Shown here in pieces: positions 1 through 7,343 of a stretch of DNA of 64,000 nt. The position numbers and the translations under genes were made by a program. Origin of the DNA: a virus; IMG/VR virus record IMGVR_UViG_3300022188_000006, positions 1-64,000 of that record, one strand, 5' to 3'. Numbering within the stretch: the first letter of the stretch is position 1; every line of letters starts with the position of its first letter. Under the pieces are notes generated by a model, which was not told the DNA's origin, made no database searches, and was given only the letters and a program-made list of their open reading frames with translations.

Positions 1-220
1 CGCGAAAGTGGGTGCCGAAAAGCCTGCACCTGGGCTCAAGAACGGGGTTTTAGAGTTTCAGGCGAAAATATAGGCGGGATTTTGGGCAAAATATGTCGGG
101 AAAGGCCGGAGTTTGGGGTGAATTTGTGCCTGTTAGAGGAGATTTACCCCAGGATCTGCTCGAATTCTCACGTTGGGTGCCCGGGAAGGCGTCCCGGAAG
201 CCCGCAGAGGGGCAGAGAAC
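1..220. other. Left edge without a convincing gene
   Basis: No reading frame here has a credible start, ribosome binding site and protein-like composition on either strand. The minus strand is the region downstream of the terminator of the first gene. It may belong to a gene outside the window or be true intergenic sequence. Confidence 0.5.
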
Positions 221-253
221 AAAGAAAAGGCGGCCGCCACCATGACGGCCGCC
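221..253 (-). terminator. Rho-independent terminator of the first minus-strand gene
   Basis: Read on the minus strand there is an 8-bp GC stem (GGCGGCCG/CGGCCGCC, arms 229-236 and 246-253) with a 9-nt loop, followed directly by TTTTCTTT (228-221). It lies about 40 nt beyond the stop codon at 294. Confidence 0.8.
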
Positions 254-290
254 CAGGAGAGAAAGTGGCCGAACCAGGCCACCGAAAAGT

Positions 291-306
291 CGGTCAGTGC
301 TGACCG
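291..306. repeat. Dispersed palindrome copy 1 (GGTCAG-TG-CTGACC)
   Basis: Perfect palindromic arms CGGTCAG/CTGACCG around TG. It covers the last two codons and stop of the gene ending at 294. The same 16-mer recurs at 8793. Confidence 0.85.
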
Positions 307-725
307 GCATACTCTGCCGGTTCCACGTGACGCCGCACAGGGACCTCCGGCGCCAGCTCATACTTCGCCGCCGTCGTTATCAGCCTCGTGAACTTCAACG
401 GCACCCCGCTCCGCTTCACCCGAAAACCATGCTCCTCCAGCAACACCTTCACCATCGCGCCAATCATCGTGATAAAAAACCGGTCCCGGTTCTCCCGGGT
501 CCACCCGTACTTCCCACACAACAACTCCTCCTCCAAATGCACTACCACCCCCTGCAACGCCGGCCGGCCATGGTCTACCACACTGCTCACCAACCAGTCC
601 ACCCGCGCCCGCAACCACTCCCACACCTCCAACGCCCGCGGATCCGACTCGTACTTCGCATAATTCCGATACTCCTTCCGGTCGAAAAAACCCTCAAGCG
701 TACACGTACTCCGATAAACAGACAT
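294..725 (-). CDS. Hypothetical protein, 143 aa, monocistronic
   Basis: I do not recognise this protein. It looks soluble and mixed-charge, with a Trp-rich helical middle (VWEWLRARVDWLV) and no signal peptide or membrane segment. The start is the second ATG (725): AAGGAG lies 6 nt before it, whereas the ATG at 731 overlaps the Shine-Dalgarno. It is an isolated transcription unit with its own consensus sigma70 promoter (762-790) containing an inverted repeat, and its own terminator (221-253). This is the architecture of an independently expressed moron or early gene. The last codons and the stop lie inside a copy of the GGTCAG-NN-CTGACC palindrome. Confidence 0.75.
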   Translation of the reverse strand: MSVYRSTCTLEGFFDRKEYRNYAKYESDPRALEVWEWLRARVDWLVSSVVDHGRPALQGVVVHLEEELLCGKYGWTRENRDRFFITMIGAMVKVLLEEHGFRVKRSGVPLKFTRLITTAAKYELAPEVPVRRHVEPAEYAGQH

Positions 726-761
726 GGCCATCTCCTTTCATAAATAAGTATGTCTTACCTC

Positions 762-790
762 ACTATACCCTATCGAAGATAGCTTGTCAA
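762..790 (-). promoter_or_regulatory. Consensus sigma70 promoter with inverted repeat in the spacer
   Basis: On the minus strand TTGACA (790-785), a 17-nt spacer and TATAGT (767-762) form a near-perfect promoter for the gene at 294-725. The spacer carries CTATC-nnn-GATAG (770-782), a perfect 5-bp inverted repeat placed where a repressor would block RNA polymerase. The operator role is inference. Confidence 0.85.
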
Positions 791-857
791 GTGATTTTCT
801 GGAATTATTTACTTATACCCTCGCCAACTTCTCCACCGCTACAGCGAGAGTTCCGAA

Positions 858-1010
858 TCATCTCCGCAGCGCGGTAGCCCCGGAGAACGAGCTACCCTGT
901 GTTGTTTCATCGACCTTCGTTACCAGTTGTGCTTGCCTCCCCACGTGGGTCACGATGCCCATCGCGCCGTTCATGACGCTCAGGTCGTAGTTGTTGCGAG
1001 TCTGTTCCAT
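858..1010 (-). pseudogene. Remnant of a RecD/UvrD-type helicase
   Basis: This is a 50-codon open stretch, preceded by an in-frame stop just upstream and ended by TGA at 858. Its beginning reads EQTRNNYDLSVMNGAMGIV, which resembles the region of RecD2-like superfamily 1 helicases around the QxxNNYDLGVxNGDxG motif (UvrD_C_2-type domain). Walker motifs and the remaining helicase motifs are absent, and the C-terminal 20 residues look random. I read it as a decayed fragment of a lost helicase gene. The assignment rests on motif memory, not on an alignment. Confidence 0.5.
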
Positions 1011-1062
1011 GCCGTCGGATACTTACCGGCGGCGGAGGGATTTCGCCGAACCAGGTTTTGGC

Positions 1063-1090
1063 TTGACATGGCGGGAGGCTCAGGTATATT
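1063..1090 (+). promoter_or_regulatory. Sigma70 promoter of the RHH-methyltransferase cassette
   Basis: TTGACA (1063-1068), a 16-nt spacer and TATATT (1085-1090) lie 33 nt upstream of the ATG at 1124. It is the only good plus-strand promoter seen and serves the only plus-strand genes. Confidence 0.75.
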
Positions 1091-1123
1091 TTGACCTTGA
1101 AGCTGAAAGTGAGGATTGCCGGG

Positions 1124-1333
1124 ATGGTCAGAGAGATGACGAAACGTGCAAGCAAGCGACCACCGATTCGGAAGATTCACATCAACCTTCCTGAGGAAGT
1201 GCACCAGAAACTTCGCGTCAAATGTGCCCTGGAGGATGTGACGATCCAAGAGTGGGTAAGCAACTTGATAAAGCAGGGTTTGCGGGACGTCACACTCAAT
1301 ACATCTACGAGGAAGCAGGGGTGGCAAGGATGA
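1124..1333 (+). CDS. Small ribbon-helix-helix DNA-binding protein
   Basis: This 69-aa protein has a basic N-terminal tail (MVREMTKRASKRPP) followed by a beta strand and two helices (KIHINLPEEVHQKLRVKCAL, then TIQEWVSNLIKQ) typical of CopG/Arc/ParG-like ribbon-helix-helix proteins. These bind palindromic operators as dimers, often at their own promoter. The ATG at 1124 is chosen because GTGAGGA precedes it by 8 nt; the upstream TTG at 1091 overlaps the -10 box. Its stop overlaps the start of the methyltransferase (ATGA), so the pair is translationally coupled. Likely roles are autorepressor of the cassette or binder of another repeated site; both are inference. Confidence 0.7.
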   Translation: MVREMTKRASKRPPIRKIHINLPEEVHQKLRVKCALEDVTIQEWVSNLIKQGLRDVTLNTSTRKQGWQG

Positions 1334-2466
1334 CTCGGCAACTTGCTTTGTGGGGAGAAACTTCTACGTCGGAAGATCCCGATTTCCTTAGCAAGCAATT
1401 GATTACCTGTATTGGGAACAAACGTGCGCTTCTCGGTCCCATCGGTATTGCTGTTGAAAAGGTAAAACGTCGGCTCAAAAAAGAGAAGCTTCGGGTTTTT
1501 GATGTTTTCAGCGGTTCGGGCGTTGTTTCCCGATTTCTTAAAGCTCATAGCAACTACATCGCGGCCAACGATATTGAGGATTTCGCTGTTGTAGTAGCAC
1601 GTTGTTTTCTGACAAATCGTAGCAAGGTGAACTGGAGCACTCTTTTAGATATTGTCTCCGATATCAACTCTAGGGTGGATGTAGAGCCGATGCCGATGGG
1701 GTTCATTGAGGAATTGTATTCTCCACGGGACGAGGCCAACATTTCTCCCGAGGATCGTGTTTTCTACACGAAAAAGAACGCGCGGCGTTTGGATAACTAC
1801 AGAAGACTTATTGAGCAGGCTCCCGTTGAGTTTCACGATCTTCTCTTGGGACCATTGTTGAGTGAAGCGTCGATTCACGCAAATACCGCTGGTGTTTTCA
1901 AAGGGTTTTATAAAGATCGGCGCACCGGCATTGGTCAGTTTGGCGGCACGAAACGTGATGCTCTTAAACGAATCCTCGCAGATATTGTACTTGAAGCCAC
2001 TATTCTAAGCCGGTTTGAATGCGAGTATGAGGTGTTTCAAGGGGACGCTAATGAAGTTGTTCGTAAGGAAAAAGGATTTGACTTCGCATATATAGACCCT
2101 CCATATAACCAACACCCGTATGGCTCAAATTATTTCATGCTGAATTTGATAGCTAAGTATAAGCGCCCACAAAGCATTAGTCGTGTATCTGGCATCCCAA
2201 AAGATTGGCGCAGGTCTGATTACAACAAGCGAGCCAAATGTTATCACGCCTTGCAAGATCTCTTACGCAACATTGATGCAAAATATCTTTTGGTTTCGTA
2301 TAACAACGAAGGCTTCGTATGCGAGGAAGAAATGGTGGTTCTTCTACGTGAACTTGGAAGGCTGGAAGTTTACGAAACTCGATATAATGCCTTTCGTGGG
2401 AGCCGGAATTTCAACAACCGTTCTATTCATGTGGTGGAACGCTTCTTTCTGGTGGAAAGGGAATGA
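1330..2466 (+). CDS. D12-class adenine-N6 DNA methyltransferase
   Basis: This 378-aa protein transfers methyl groups from S-adenosylmethionine to adenine in a specific DNA site. Motif order is that of the alpha/D12 class (Dam, DpnM, FokI-type): GNKRALL near the N-terminus, FDVFSGSGVV as the SAM-binding loop, a central target-recognition region, then the catalytic DPPYNQHPYGSNY. The tail (YNAFRGSRNFNNRSIHV) resembles FokI-type modification enzymes. The start is the ATG overlapping the upstream ribbon-helix-helix stop; the frame is open further upstream only as a shadow. No cognate restriction enzyme is visible. A short open frame starts at 2470 but runs into the convergent gene. The gene is visibly AT-richer than its neighbours, which suggests recent acquisition. 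The usual phage role is protection from host restriction. Confidence 0.85.
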   Translation: MTRQLALWGETSTSEDPDFLSKQLITCIGNKRALLGPIGIAVEKVKRRLKKEKLRVFDVFSGSGVVSRFLKAHSNYIAANDIEDFAVVVARCFLTNRSKVNWSTLLDIVSDINSRVDVEPMPMGFIEELYSPRDEANISPEDRVFYTKKNARRLDNYRRLIEQAPVEFHDLLLGPLLSEASIHANTAGVFKGFYKDRRTGIGQFGGTKRDALKRILADIVLEATILSRFECEYEVFQGDANEVVRKEKGFDFAYIDPPYNQHPYGSNYFMLNLIAKYKRPQSISRVSGIPKDWRRSDYNKRAKCYHALQDLLRNIDAKYLLVSYNNEGFVCEEEMVVLLRELGRLEVYETRYNAFRGSRNFNNRSIHVVERFFLVERE

Positions 2467-2525
2467 TATATGGCTCGAAAGGAGCAATTGCGCAAACAAA
2501 GGCTGCTGTGTAGTGAAACGTGTGA

Positions 2526-3215
2526 CTATACATCAGCTAACTCCTCGCTTCTCTTTTCACCCGGGCCGATAATCGTCCTCCCATCAGGCGACCAATGCGC
2601 CCCCGACCATTCCATGATCCGAGTATCATGCGGCATTTGTATCCTGAGAGCCGGGATCCCTTTCGGTATGCGCTTCACATTGAAGCACAGCAACAGGCTC
2701 AACCTTACCCCGATAACAATCCCTGGTGGAATATACTCAAGAGCCTTGCACCGCTTCAAGCTCAAGCTTCCGCCCACGTATAAGTCAGGATGGATCGTGC
2801 GCAGGCGCCAGCAGCTTTCAGCCAGTAAGTCCCCGCCCACGTGCAAACCCTGCGGAAAGGATTCCAATTCCCGGCATCTGCTTAGTATCAAGTCCCCGCC
2901 AACGCGCAATCCGTTTGGCAATGAGTGAAGCCTGCAACAACCTTCCAGCGCCAAGGATTCCCCCACCTCCAACGGTCCCTCAATACGCTCCAGTGCCTTG
3001 TTGTTCGCAAGATATAGCCCGCGCTTCACCTTCATACTTGGCAGGTAACGGAGGTCATCGAGACCGCGCAAGTCCAGGAAGCCATCAAATTCCACGCCCC
3101 TCAGCAGTTCCACCAACACGCCCTTGGAACCCCGTACCATCTCCACACGTTCCACCACAGACAGATCATGCGGGTCAATCGTCGGATCGAGCATCATTGA
3201 CGGCGTACCTGTCAC
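2526..3215 (-). CDS. LRR-like repeat protein, first of three paralogs
   Basis: This 229-aa protein has an N-terminal region (LSVVERVEMVRGSKGVLVEL) followed by about seven repeats of 20-22 residues with consensus LPxGLxVGGDLxLxxCxxLxx. They form a leucine-rich-repeat-like solenoid with a Cys or similar residue at a fixed position. Two shorter relatives lie at 4962-5366 and 5357-5662. The GTG start at 3215 is supported by the matching opening residues of the paralog (MTGTP versus MSGTP); an ATG six codons inside is an alternative. No enzymatic motif, signal peptide or membrane segment is seen. Proteins of this kind are usually interaction scaffolds, but the partner is unknown. Confidence 0.65.
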   Translation of the reverse strand: MTGTPSMMLDPTIDPHDLSVVERVEMVRGSKGVLVELLRGVEFDGFLDLRGLDDLRYLPSMKVKRGLYLANNKALERIEGPLEVGESLALEGCCRLHSLPNGLRVGGDLILSRCRELESFPQGLHVGGDLLAESCWRLRTIHPDLYVGGSLSLKRCKALEYIPPGIVIGVRLSLLLCFNVKRIPKGIPALRIQMPHDTRIMEWSGAHWSPDGRTIIGPGEKRSEELADV

Positions 3216-3257
3216 CTACATAGATGTTCGGGCAGAACCACGCGCTCAGCGACACCA

Positions 3258-3449
3258 TCAGCAGAGGTTCCAGCCCGACCTGCCCTCGACGTCATAGTCG
3301 CATAGTCCCAATAGGGCGGAGAGGCGATAGTGCACCTGACCAATCCACAAGAGCAATGCTTGCAGTGCACACACGGCATCGGTCTCTACGACAAGGGACT
3401 GGTTGCAGCCAAGCGCATCAGTCGGTGTAGATACATCAGAATCAGCCAT
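3258..3449 (-). CDS. Small hypothetical protein, 63 aa
   Basis: This small acidic protein has a hydrophobic centre (VCALQALLLWIGQVHYRLSALLGL) that could be one amphipathic or membrane helix. The ATG overlaps the end of the upstream gene (ATGGCTGA), the usual coupling arrangement in this operon, which supports a real gene. No family recognised. Confidence 0.55.
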   Translation of the reverse strand: MADSDVSTPTDALGCNQSLVVETDAVCALQALLLWIGQVHYRLSALLGLCDYDVEGRSGWNLC

Positions 3450-3852
3450 CAGCTTCCACATCCAGCATCTGTACGACGCTCAGGCCCAAGTAGATAAGGC
3501 CGTAGCGATCTCCGTCCATCGCGCTACAAAGCAGATCCGCGCGTGCACGAAACTCTTGCCTGTCCATGTTGGTATGAATGTCCAGGCGAATAAAACCCGG
3601 GAGAGTCCCGTCCGGGTCATACGGTGCGTACAGTTTACACTTCACCCCCGGAAAGAGGATTCGCAAGGATTTGTCCAGCCACTCCAACCAAGACTCGCCC
3701 GAGTCAGGAAAGGCCTTCCTGAGATATTCGCGTGTTCCTTTGGCGACTGCAAGCAGATCTTCCTGCTCAGCACGAGCCTGTTCACTAAACGATTCGGCAG
3801 GCCCACTATCAAGCACCTGCGTCAGATGTGCTAATCTTCTGAGTGTGGTCAT
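3442..3852 (-). CDS. Hypothetical protein, 136 aa
   Basis: Soluble protein of unknown function with a helical N-terminal half and a C-terminal half of mixed strands (LYAPYDPDGTLPGFIRLDIH). The ATG at 3852 is preceded by GGGGAG; a GTG at 3888 is an alternative that would add 12 residues. The stop overlaps the start of the 63-aa gene downstream. Confidence 0.6.
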   Translation of the reverse strand: MTTLRRLAHLTQVLDSGPAESFSEQARAEQEDLLAVAKGTREYLRKAFPDSGESWLEWLDKSLRILFPGVKCKLYAPYDPDGTLPGFIRLDIHTNMDRQEFRARADLLCSAMDGDRYGLIYLGLSVVQMLDVEADG

Positions 3853-3919
3853 ATTGCGTTGGCTCCCCGAACATCCTATATTTTTCACAAATCAACCAAG
3901 CCGCCTTGAGGCTGTCTGT

Positions 3920-4099
3920 CTACTCACGCGCCTTCTCTGAGGTGGGGAATCCCCACATGGCCACACGAATGCCATCCAGCACAGCACAAATGCGCTCAAA
4001 ATCCGGCCCCTCTAGGCAGGTCTCGTCAATGCGGTGCACCCTGCATTTTTGCAGGCTGACGAAGGAACGAGTCTCAAAATCCAGGTGATAGTCAGGCAT
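3920..4099 (-). CDS. Small hypothetical protein, 59 aa
   Basis: A short gene that begins with MPDYHLDFETRSFV and ends in FPTSEKARE. GAGGGG precedes its ATG, which shares one base with the upstream stop (TAATG). The composition is protein-like, and coupling on both sides of this operon pattern supports it. No family recognised. Confidence 0.6.
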   Translation of the reverse strand: MPDYHLDFETRSFVSLQKCRVHRIDETCLEGPDFERICAVLDGIRVAMWGFPTSEKARE

Positions 4100-4332
4100 T
4101 ACCCCTCAACCCCGTATTTAGCGCGCCACTTTTTTAAGTCACGATAGCATTGTTTAAGAAGCCGTTCATATTTCTGTGCTTTTTTATCATCAGAAAACCA
4201 AGCTAGAATTTCAATGTTCGCACCATCTTCCAATACCAACGCCTTACGTTTACAGTTTTGTAGCCGAGTGACGTATATCTTTTTTCTTCCTCGCACTAGC
4301 GCATAAACTATCTTTGTTTGGCTCTTCACCAT
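4099..4332 (-). CDS. Hypothetical protein, 77 aa
   Basis: A small basic protein with an N-terminal beta part (KIVYALVRGRKKIYVTRL) and a C-terminal Lys/Arg-rich helix (YERLLKQCYRDLKKWRAKYG). The start at 4332 is decided by GGAGGT 7 nt upstream; that site overlaps the stop codon of the preceding PAPS-reductase-like gene. It overlaps in another frame the lost C-terminal coding region of that gene. Function unknown. Confidence 0.6.
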   Translation of the reverse strand: MVKSQTKIVYALVRGRKKIYVTRLQNCKRKALVLEDGANIEILAWFSDDKKAQKYERLLKQCYRDLKKWRAKYGVEG

Positions 4333-4337
4333 ACTTT

Positions 4338-4958
4338 TTACCTCCAACAAGTGCCAAGTGCCCGCCGCAAGCCAAAACACCCATCATCAGCATCCGGCCG
4401 GTTTCCTTTCGGTAGCGCCGGATCGGTTCTTTTTTTTTTGATGACCTCGCAGCAGTGATCCGAGATCTTTATGCCAGAATCGACGAGGTAGCGCCATTTC
4501 TGCGGAAGTTTCTGAGAAGGACAGTACGCACCTTTGCGATTGTAACCGGTCAGGCGAAGGTGTCGTGTGGCCTCGTTTCGCGGATTCGGGTTTTGCAAAT
4601 CTTTGATGCAACGGGCAACCTTCTTTGAGACAACCGGATAACCATAGCGTTCGACCACTTTGTCGAAGGGCATCTTCGGCAAAAGCCAAGTGACATTTTC
4701 GAATGTTTTTACATGGGTCAGAATCTCGGGGTGCTCCAATCCCGTGTTACAGAAAACGGCAGAAACATCGGGATAAAATCTCCTGACAAGGTGCAAGAGA
4801 ACATTGCTGTCCTTCCCGCCTGAGAACGACACGAACACCTGGCCATCCCAGTACTCGTACCATTCCTGTATGCGACGCTCGGCGTAGCGCTCCTTTAGCT
4901 CTAGTGGTAAGCCCTGTCGTTGACGTAGCTGCCAGATTTCGACCTTCGGCACAAGCAC
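4338..4958 (-). CDS. PAPS-reductase/ATP-pyrophosphatase family protein, frameshifted at its C-terminus
   Basis: The protein has the PP-loop motif VFVSFSGGKDSNVLLHLV (SGGKDS at residues 46-51), then NTGLEHPEI and KISDHCCEVIKKK, as in phage phosphoadenylylsulfate-reductase-like proteins of the adenine-nucleotide alpha-hydrolase superfamily. These activate a substrate with ATP; in phages the substrate is usually unknown. After EVIKKK the frame becomes random (RTDPALP..). The family-like continuation EPIRRYRKETGRM is found one base over. The break lies in a run of ten A (4439-4430). Even in the corrected frame, the conserved part ends after about 20 residues because the next gene occupies the space. 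The 206-aa product is thus truncated relative to the family. Causes could be mutation, phase-variable slippage or a homopolymer error. Confidence 0.7.
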   Translation of the reverse strand: MLVPKVEIWQLRQRQGLPLELKERYAERRIQEWYEYWDGQVFVSFSGGKDSNVLLHLVRRFYPDVSAVFCNTGLEHPEILTHVKTFENVTWLLPKMPFDKVVERYGYPVVSKKVARCIKDLQNPNPRNEATRHLRLTGYNRKGAYCPSQKLPQKWRYLVDSGIKISDHCCEVIKKKRTDPALPKGNRPDADDGCFGLRRALGTCWR

Positions 4959-4961
4959 CTC

Positions 4962-5366
4962 CTATAAATCCGTATGAGCCACAAAACCGGCTACGCGAAC
5001 CTTCTCTGAACACTCGAATGGATAAGCGCATTTATTCAGGTACAGGTTCCCACCGATAAAAGCAGAATGGTACAGTCCAGGAATGCGCAAGCAAGAGTCC
5101 AGGTAAAAGTGTCCTCCGACGTGGAGACCGGGACCGATCTCTACCAGGTTAGGACAGTGCGCTATCGTAAGGTCACGCTCCACGCGCAATCCCGAAGGAA
5201 TGGCTGTCATCTGAGACAAATGACCAAGAACTAACCTCCCCTCAATTCGAACACCCTCAAGAAGACACGCAAGCAAGCCGTTGCTCTCCCGGACAATTTT
5301 AATCCTGTCCCTGACACAAAGTTTGCAGGGATCCAGTCCAGGTTCGCCTAAGATGGTCAGTGACAT
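4962..5366 (-). CDS. LRR-like repeat protein, second paralog
   Basis: This 134-aa protein has the family N-terminal signature (CVRDRIKIVRESNGLLACLL), then repeats such as IPSGLRVERDLTIAHCPNL and IGPGLHVGGHFYLDSCLRI. The ATG at 5366 lies inside the end of the third paralog (11-nt overlap) and matches the start region of that paralog. Its frame is open 35 codons upstream and there encodes a repeat-like piece (SGLRVTASIAKKLG) that really belongs to the third paralog, marking a frameshift there. Function unknown; probably an interaction scaffold. Confidence 0.6.
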   Translation of the reverse strand: MSLTILGEPGLDPCKLCVRDRIKIVRESNGLLACLLEGVRIEGRLVLGHLSQMTAIPSGLRVERDLTIAHCPNLVEIGPGLHVGGHFYLDSCLRIPGLYHSAFIGGNLYLNKCAYPFECSEKVRVAGFVAHTDL

Positions 5367-5662
5367 AGATAAGCCCAGCTTTTTGGCAATCGAAGCGGTA
5401 ACGCGCAGTCCTGAAGGTCCAGCGCTCCCGCTACCTCTAAGCCATCCGGCAAATACCTCAACAGCTTGCAACCGTAAAACTCCATGTCCCCATCGACAAA
5501 TTCATTCTTCCCAGAGATATTGATAAGCAGCCCGTCGCTTTCCCTGACAAACTCAAGCTTTTCCTTCAAGGACAGCTTGCCAGGACGGAGCCGCGGACCG
5601 AGCAAGACAGTCTGCACGATGATGCTTCCTTTGAAAAGGATACCGGCCGGCGTGCCGGACAT
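5357..5662 (-). CDS. LRR-like repeat protein, third paralog, truncated by frameshift
   Basis: This 101-aa product starts MSGTPAG with AGAGG upstream, carries the family N-terminus (LSLKEKLEFVRESDGLLINI) and one good repeat (LRYLPDGLEVAGALDLQDC), then ends in a non-family tail (ALPLRLPKSWAYLCH). The natural next repeat (GLRVTASIAKKLG) continues in the frame of the downstream paralog. This suggests one frameshift broke a longer ancestral gene. It may still be made as a short protein. Confidence 0.55.
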   Translation of the reverse strand: MSGTPAGILFKGSIIVQTVLLGPRLRPGKLSLKEKLEFVRESDGLLINISGKNEFVDGDMEFYGCKLLRYLPDGLEVAGALDLQDCALPLRLPKSWAYLCH

Positions 5663-5729
5663 AAACCTCTATTCTAAATACGCACCTCAGCGCGACTTCG
5701 TTATCGCCGCACCTGCCGGCCGGTACCAG

Positions 5730-6218
5730 TTACAACAGCTTCACGCACTGCTTGCGTCGGATGCACCGATAAATGACAGCCTCTGCTTTTATTTGCTCAG
5801 GTTCTATCGGACGCTCGAACTGCGTGAGTTCCCTCAGTGGTTTCCTGGGTATCTTGCGAACTCCGCGGAGTATGTAGATCTCTCGCGGCGTCTTCATACG
5901 AAAACAACAAATAAGCGTCCTGTGTTTGCTGAACCAGCGCCCCTCAACATGACAAGCTTCGCGGTAGACATCACCGGGGCTAATCAGGAACTTGTAATCC
6001 CCGCACTTTCCGAAAATACGATAAGTCGTTGACGCCTGATAAGGCGCCGAATGCACCTTGATCACACAAGCCAGGAAAGGAGGCATAACCTCTGTGTGTT
6101 CCTGGATGAGCGACAATGACCCTTTGTAGACTACGGTGCCGGTACTATGGAACCCATAAACATGATGGTACAACGCAGCGGAAGCACATCCGACCCTTAT
6201 TTCAGGAAATCTTCGCAT
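5730..6218 (-). CDS. Hypothetical basic protein, 162 aa
   Basis: A strongly basic protein with several Cys and aromatic residues, no transmembrane helix and no recognised motif. The ATG at 6218 is chosen because it lies within the last codons of the upstream gene (17-nt overlap, GAGG 7 nt upstream). The longer open frame to 6272 lacks a ribosome binding site. Confidence 0.55.
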   Translation of the reverse strand: MRRFPEIRVGCASAALYHHVYGFHSTGTVVYKGSLSLIQEHTEVMPPFLACVIKVHSAPYQASTTYRIFGKCGDYKFLISPGDVYREACHVEGRWFSKHRTLICCFRMKTPREIYILRGVRKIPRKPLRELTQFERPIEPEQIKAEAVIYRCIRRKQCVKLL

Positions 6219-6546
6219 AGTCAACCTCGGATGTGGGCACCACCTGCCCCTCAGATAATAGGACCGCTGCAACTTGTGGTTCCGACAAGTATTTTCCGGT
6301 TTCCCTTAACCAGCCGATAAAGCCAGATGTCTCAAGCAAATGCTTCTGGATTAACTTGTCGAGTCTCTGTGGCCGTGATCCGAGGGAATACGGTATCTCT
6401 ATGCTTTGGAGTTTTTCTACGAAAGAAGTCGACTGAGTAGACGAAAAATCAGTGGAGAGTGGTTCTTTGATCCAGGTCTCCTTGACGAGATACTTCGCCC
6501 CGTCCAGGCCTTGGCCTATATACCATCTTGTCGACTGATAATTCAT
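6202..6546 (-). CDS. Hypothetical protein, 114 aa
   Basis: Soluble protein with a predicted helical second half (RLDKLIQKHLLETSGFIGWL). Its ATG overlaps the stop of the exonuclease-like gene (ATGA), so the two are coupled. It could be a recombination accessory protein by position only. Confidence 0.6.
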   Translation of the reverse strand: MNYQSTRWYIGQGLDGAKYLVKETWIKEPLSTDFSSTQSTSFVEKLQSIEIPYSLGSRPQRLDKLIQKHLLETSGFIGWLRETGKYLSEPQVAAVLLSEGQVVPTSEVDYAKIS

Positions 6547-7343
6547 AGATCGCGCACGTCCTCGTAACCGGTGGGCCAGTAGCCGTTCTCTTGGCAGTGC
6601 AAAAGCTCTCGCATCCGCTCCTCATTTTCCTCACGGGCCGCGTCCAGACGGCCGCGGCTTATTCTCCATACACCTACCCGGAACGGCTCCTGTTTTTCAA
6701 CGGCTATCATGTGGATAGGAACGTCCTCATGCACAAGGGAAACCAACGCCCCGTAGAAAGCCATCTGATTCACGTAACCATACCGCTCGGCGTCACGCTC
6801 GAACCAATCAATGTCGTCACACGTCTTGAGGTCGACAATGCCGGTCTTGAGGGAGAAGAAATCCAAGCGCCCCTGACAGGCAATCCCGTTGTACGGCACA
6901 CGGACCGTGACCTCCGGCCAGCCTTCCTTCAGCAGACCTGTTGCAACTTCGTGATGCCGGACAGCAGCCGCCATCGTCTTAGCCACAGACAAGTCGGAAA
7001 CGGAAACCACCTCCTTTCCCTGTTTGTGCATTTCCTCTGCCCACGACGTGTAAGCCTTCGTCCTAGTTCCATACGGCTCACCTGTCTTCTCGTTGATTGG
7101 CGGATCGTAGGCGAATTCCTTCTCGAACACCTCCTGTCCTTCAAGGATCAGGGTGTGAACCATACGCCCGAAAGCAAAACTCCTGCTCTCGACTCCCTTG
7201 ATGAGACCGAGTTGCTTCTTTCTGAAGAGCAGCGGGCACTTGGCGAAATCTGCGAGGGCGTGACTCGTCAGGAACGACTTCGCCTTTTCTCGGTACTCTG
7301 ACATTGGTTCGAATGACATACGATCCGGAAGTTCAGCACTCAC
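6543..7343 (-). CDS. RecE-like PD-(D/E)XK exonuclease
   Basis: This 266-aa protein resembles the exodeoxyribonuclease VIII C-terminal domain (PDDEXK, Cas4/RecB-type nuclease fold) used by phages to resect double-stranded DNA for single-strand annealing. Visible features are FAFGRMVHTLILE near residue 60, the metal-binding CQGRLDFF and GIVDLKTCDD (the D-x-K pair), and the following QMAFYGAL helix, the usual Q-motif of this nuclease family. No annealing protein of the RecT/Red-beta type is recognised next to it. RusA lies three genes upstream. Confidence 0.75.
   Translation of the reverse strand: MSAELPDRMSFEPMSEYREKAKSFLTSHALADFAKCPLLFRKKQLGLIKGVESRSFAFGRMVHTLILEGQEVFEKEFAYDPPINEKTGEPYGTRTKAYTSWAEEMHKQGKEVVSVSDLSVAKTMAAAVRHHEVATGLLKEGWPEVTVRVPYNGIACQGRLDFFSLKTGIVDLKTCDDIDWFERDAERYGYVNQMAFYGALVSLVHEDVPIHMIAVEKQEPFRVGVWRISRGRLDAAREENEERMRELLHCQENGYWPTGYEDVRDL

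Noticed and set aside
297-743. Plus-strand 148-codon frame over the first gene
   Set aside because: Proline/His/Arg-rich shadow of the minus-strand gene that has a consensus promoter and ribosome site.
2470-2928. Plus-strand frame MARKEQLRKQRLL... as a full gene
   Set aside because: Only the first 20-25 codons look protein-like; the rest is the antisense of the repeat protein gene. Mentioned as a possible stump.
4962-5471. Longer 169-codon form of the second repeat protein
   Set aside because: The first 35 codons belong to the frameshifted end of the third paralog; the ATG at 5366 matches the family start.
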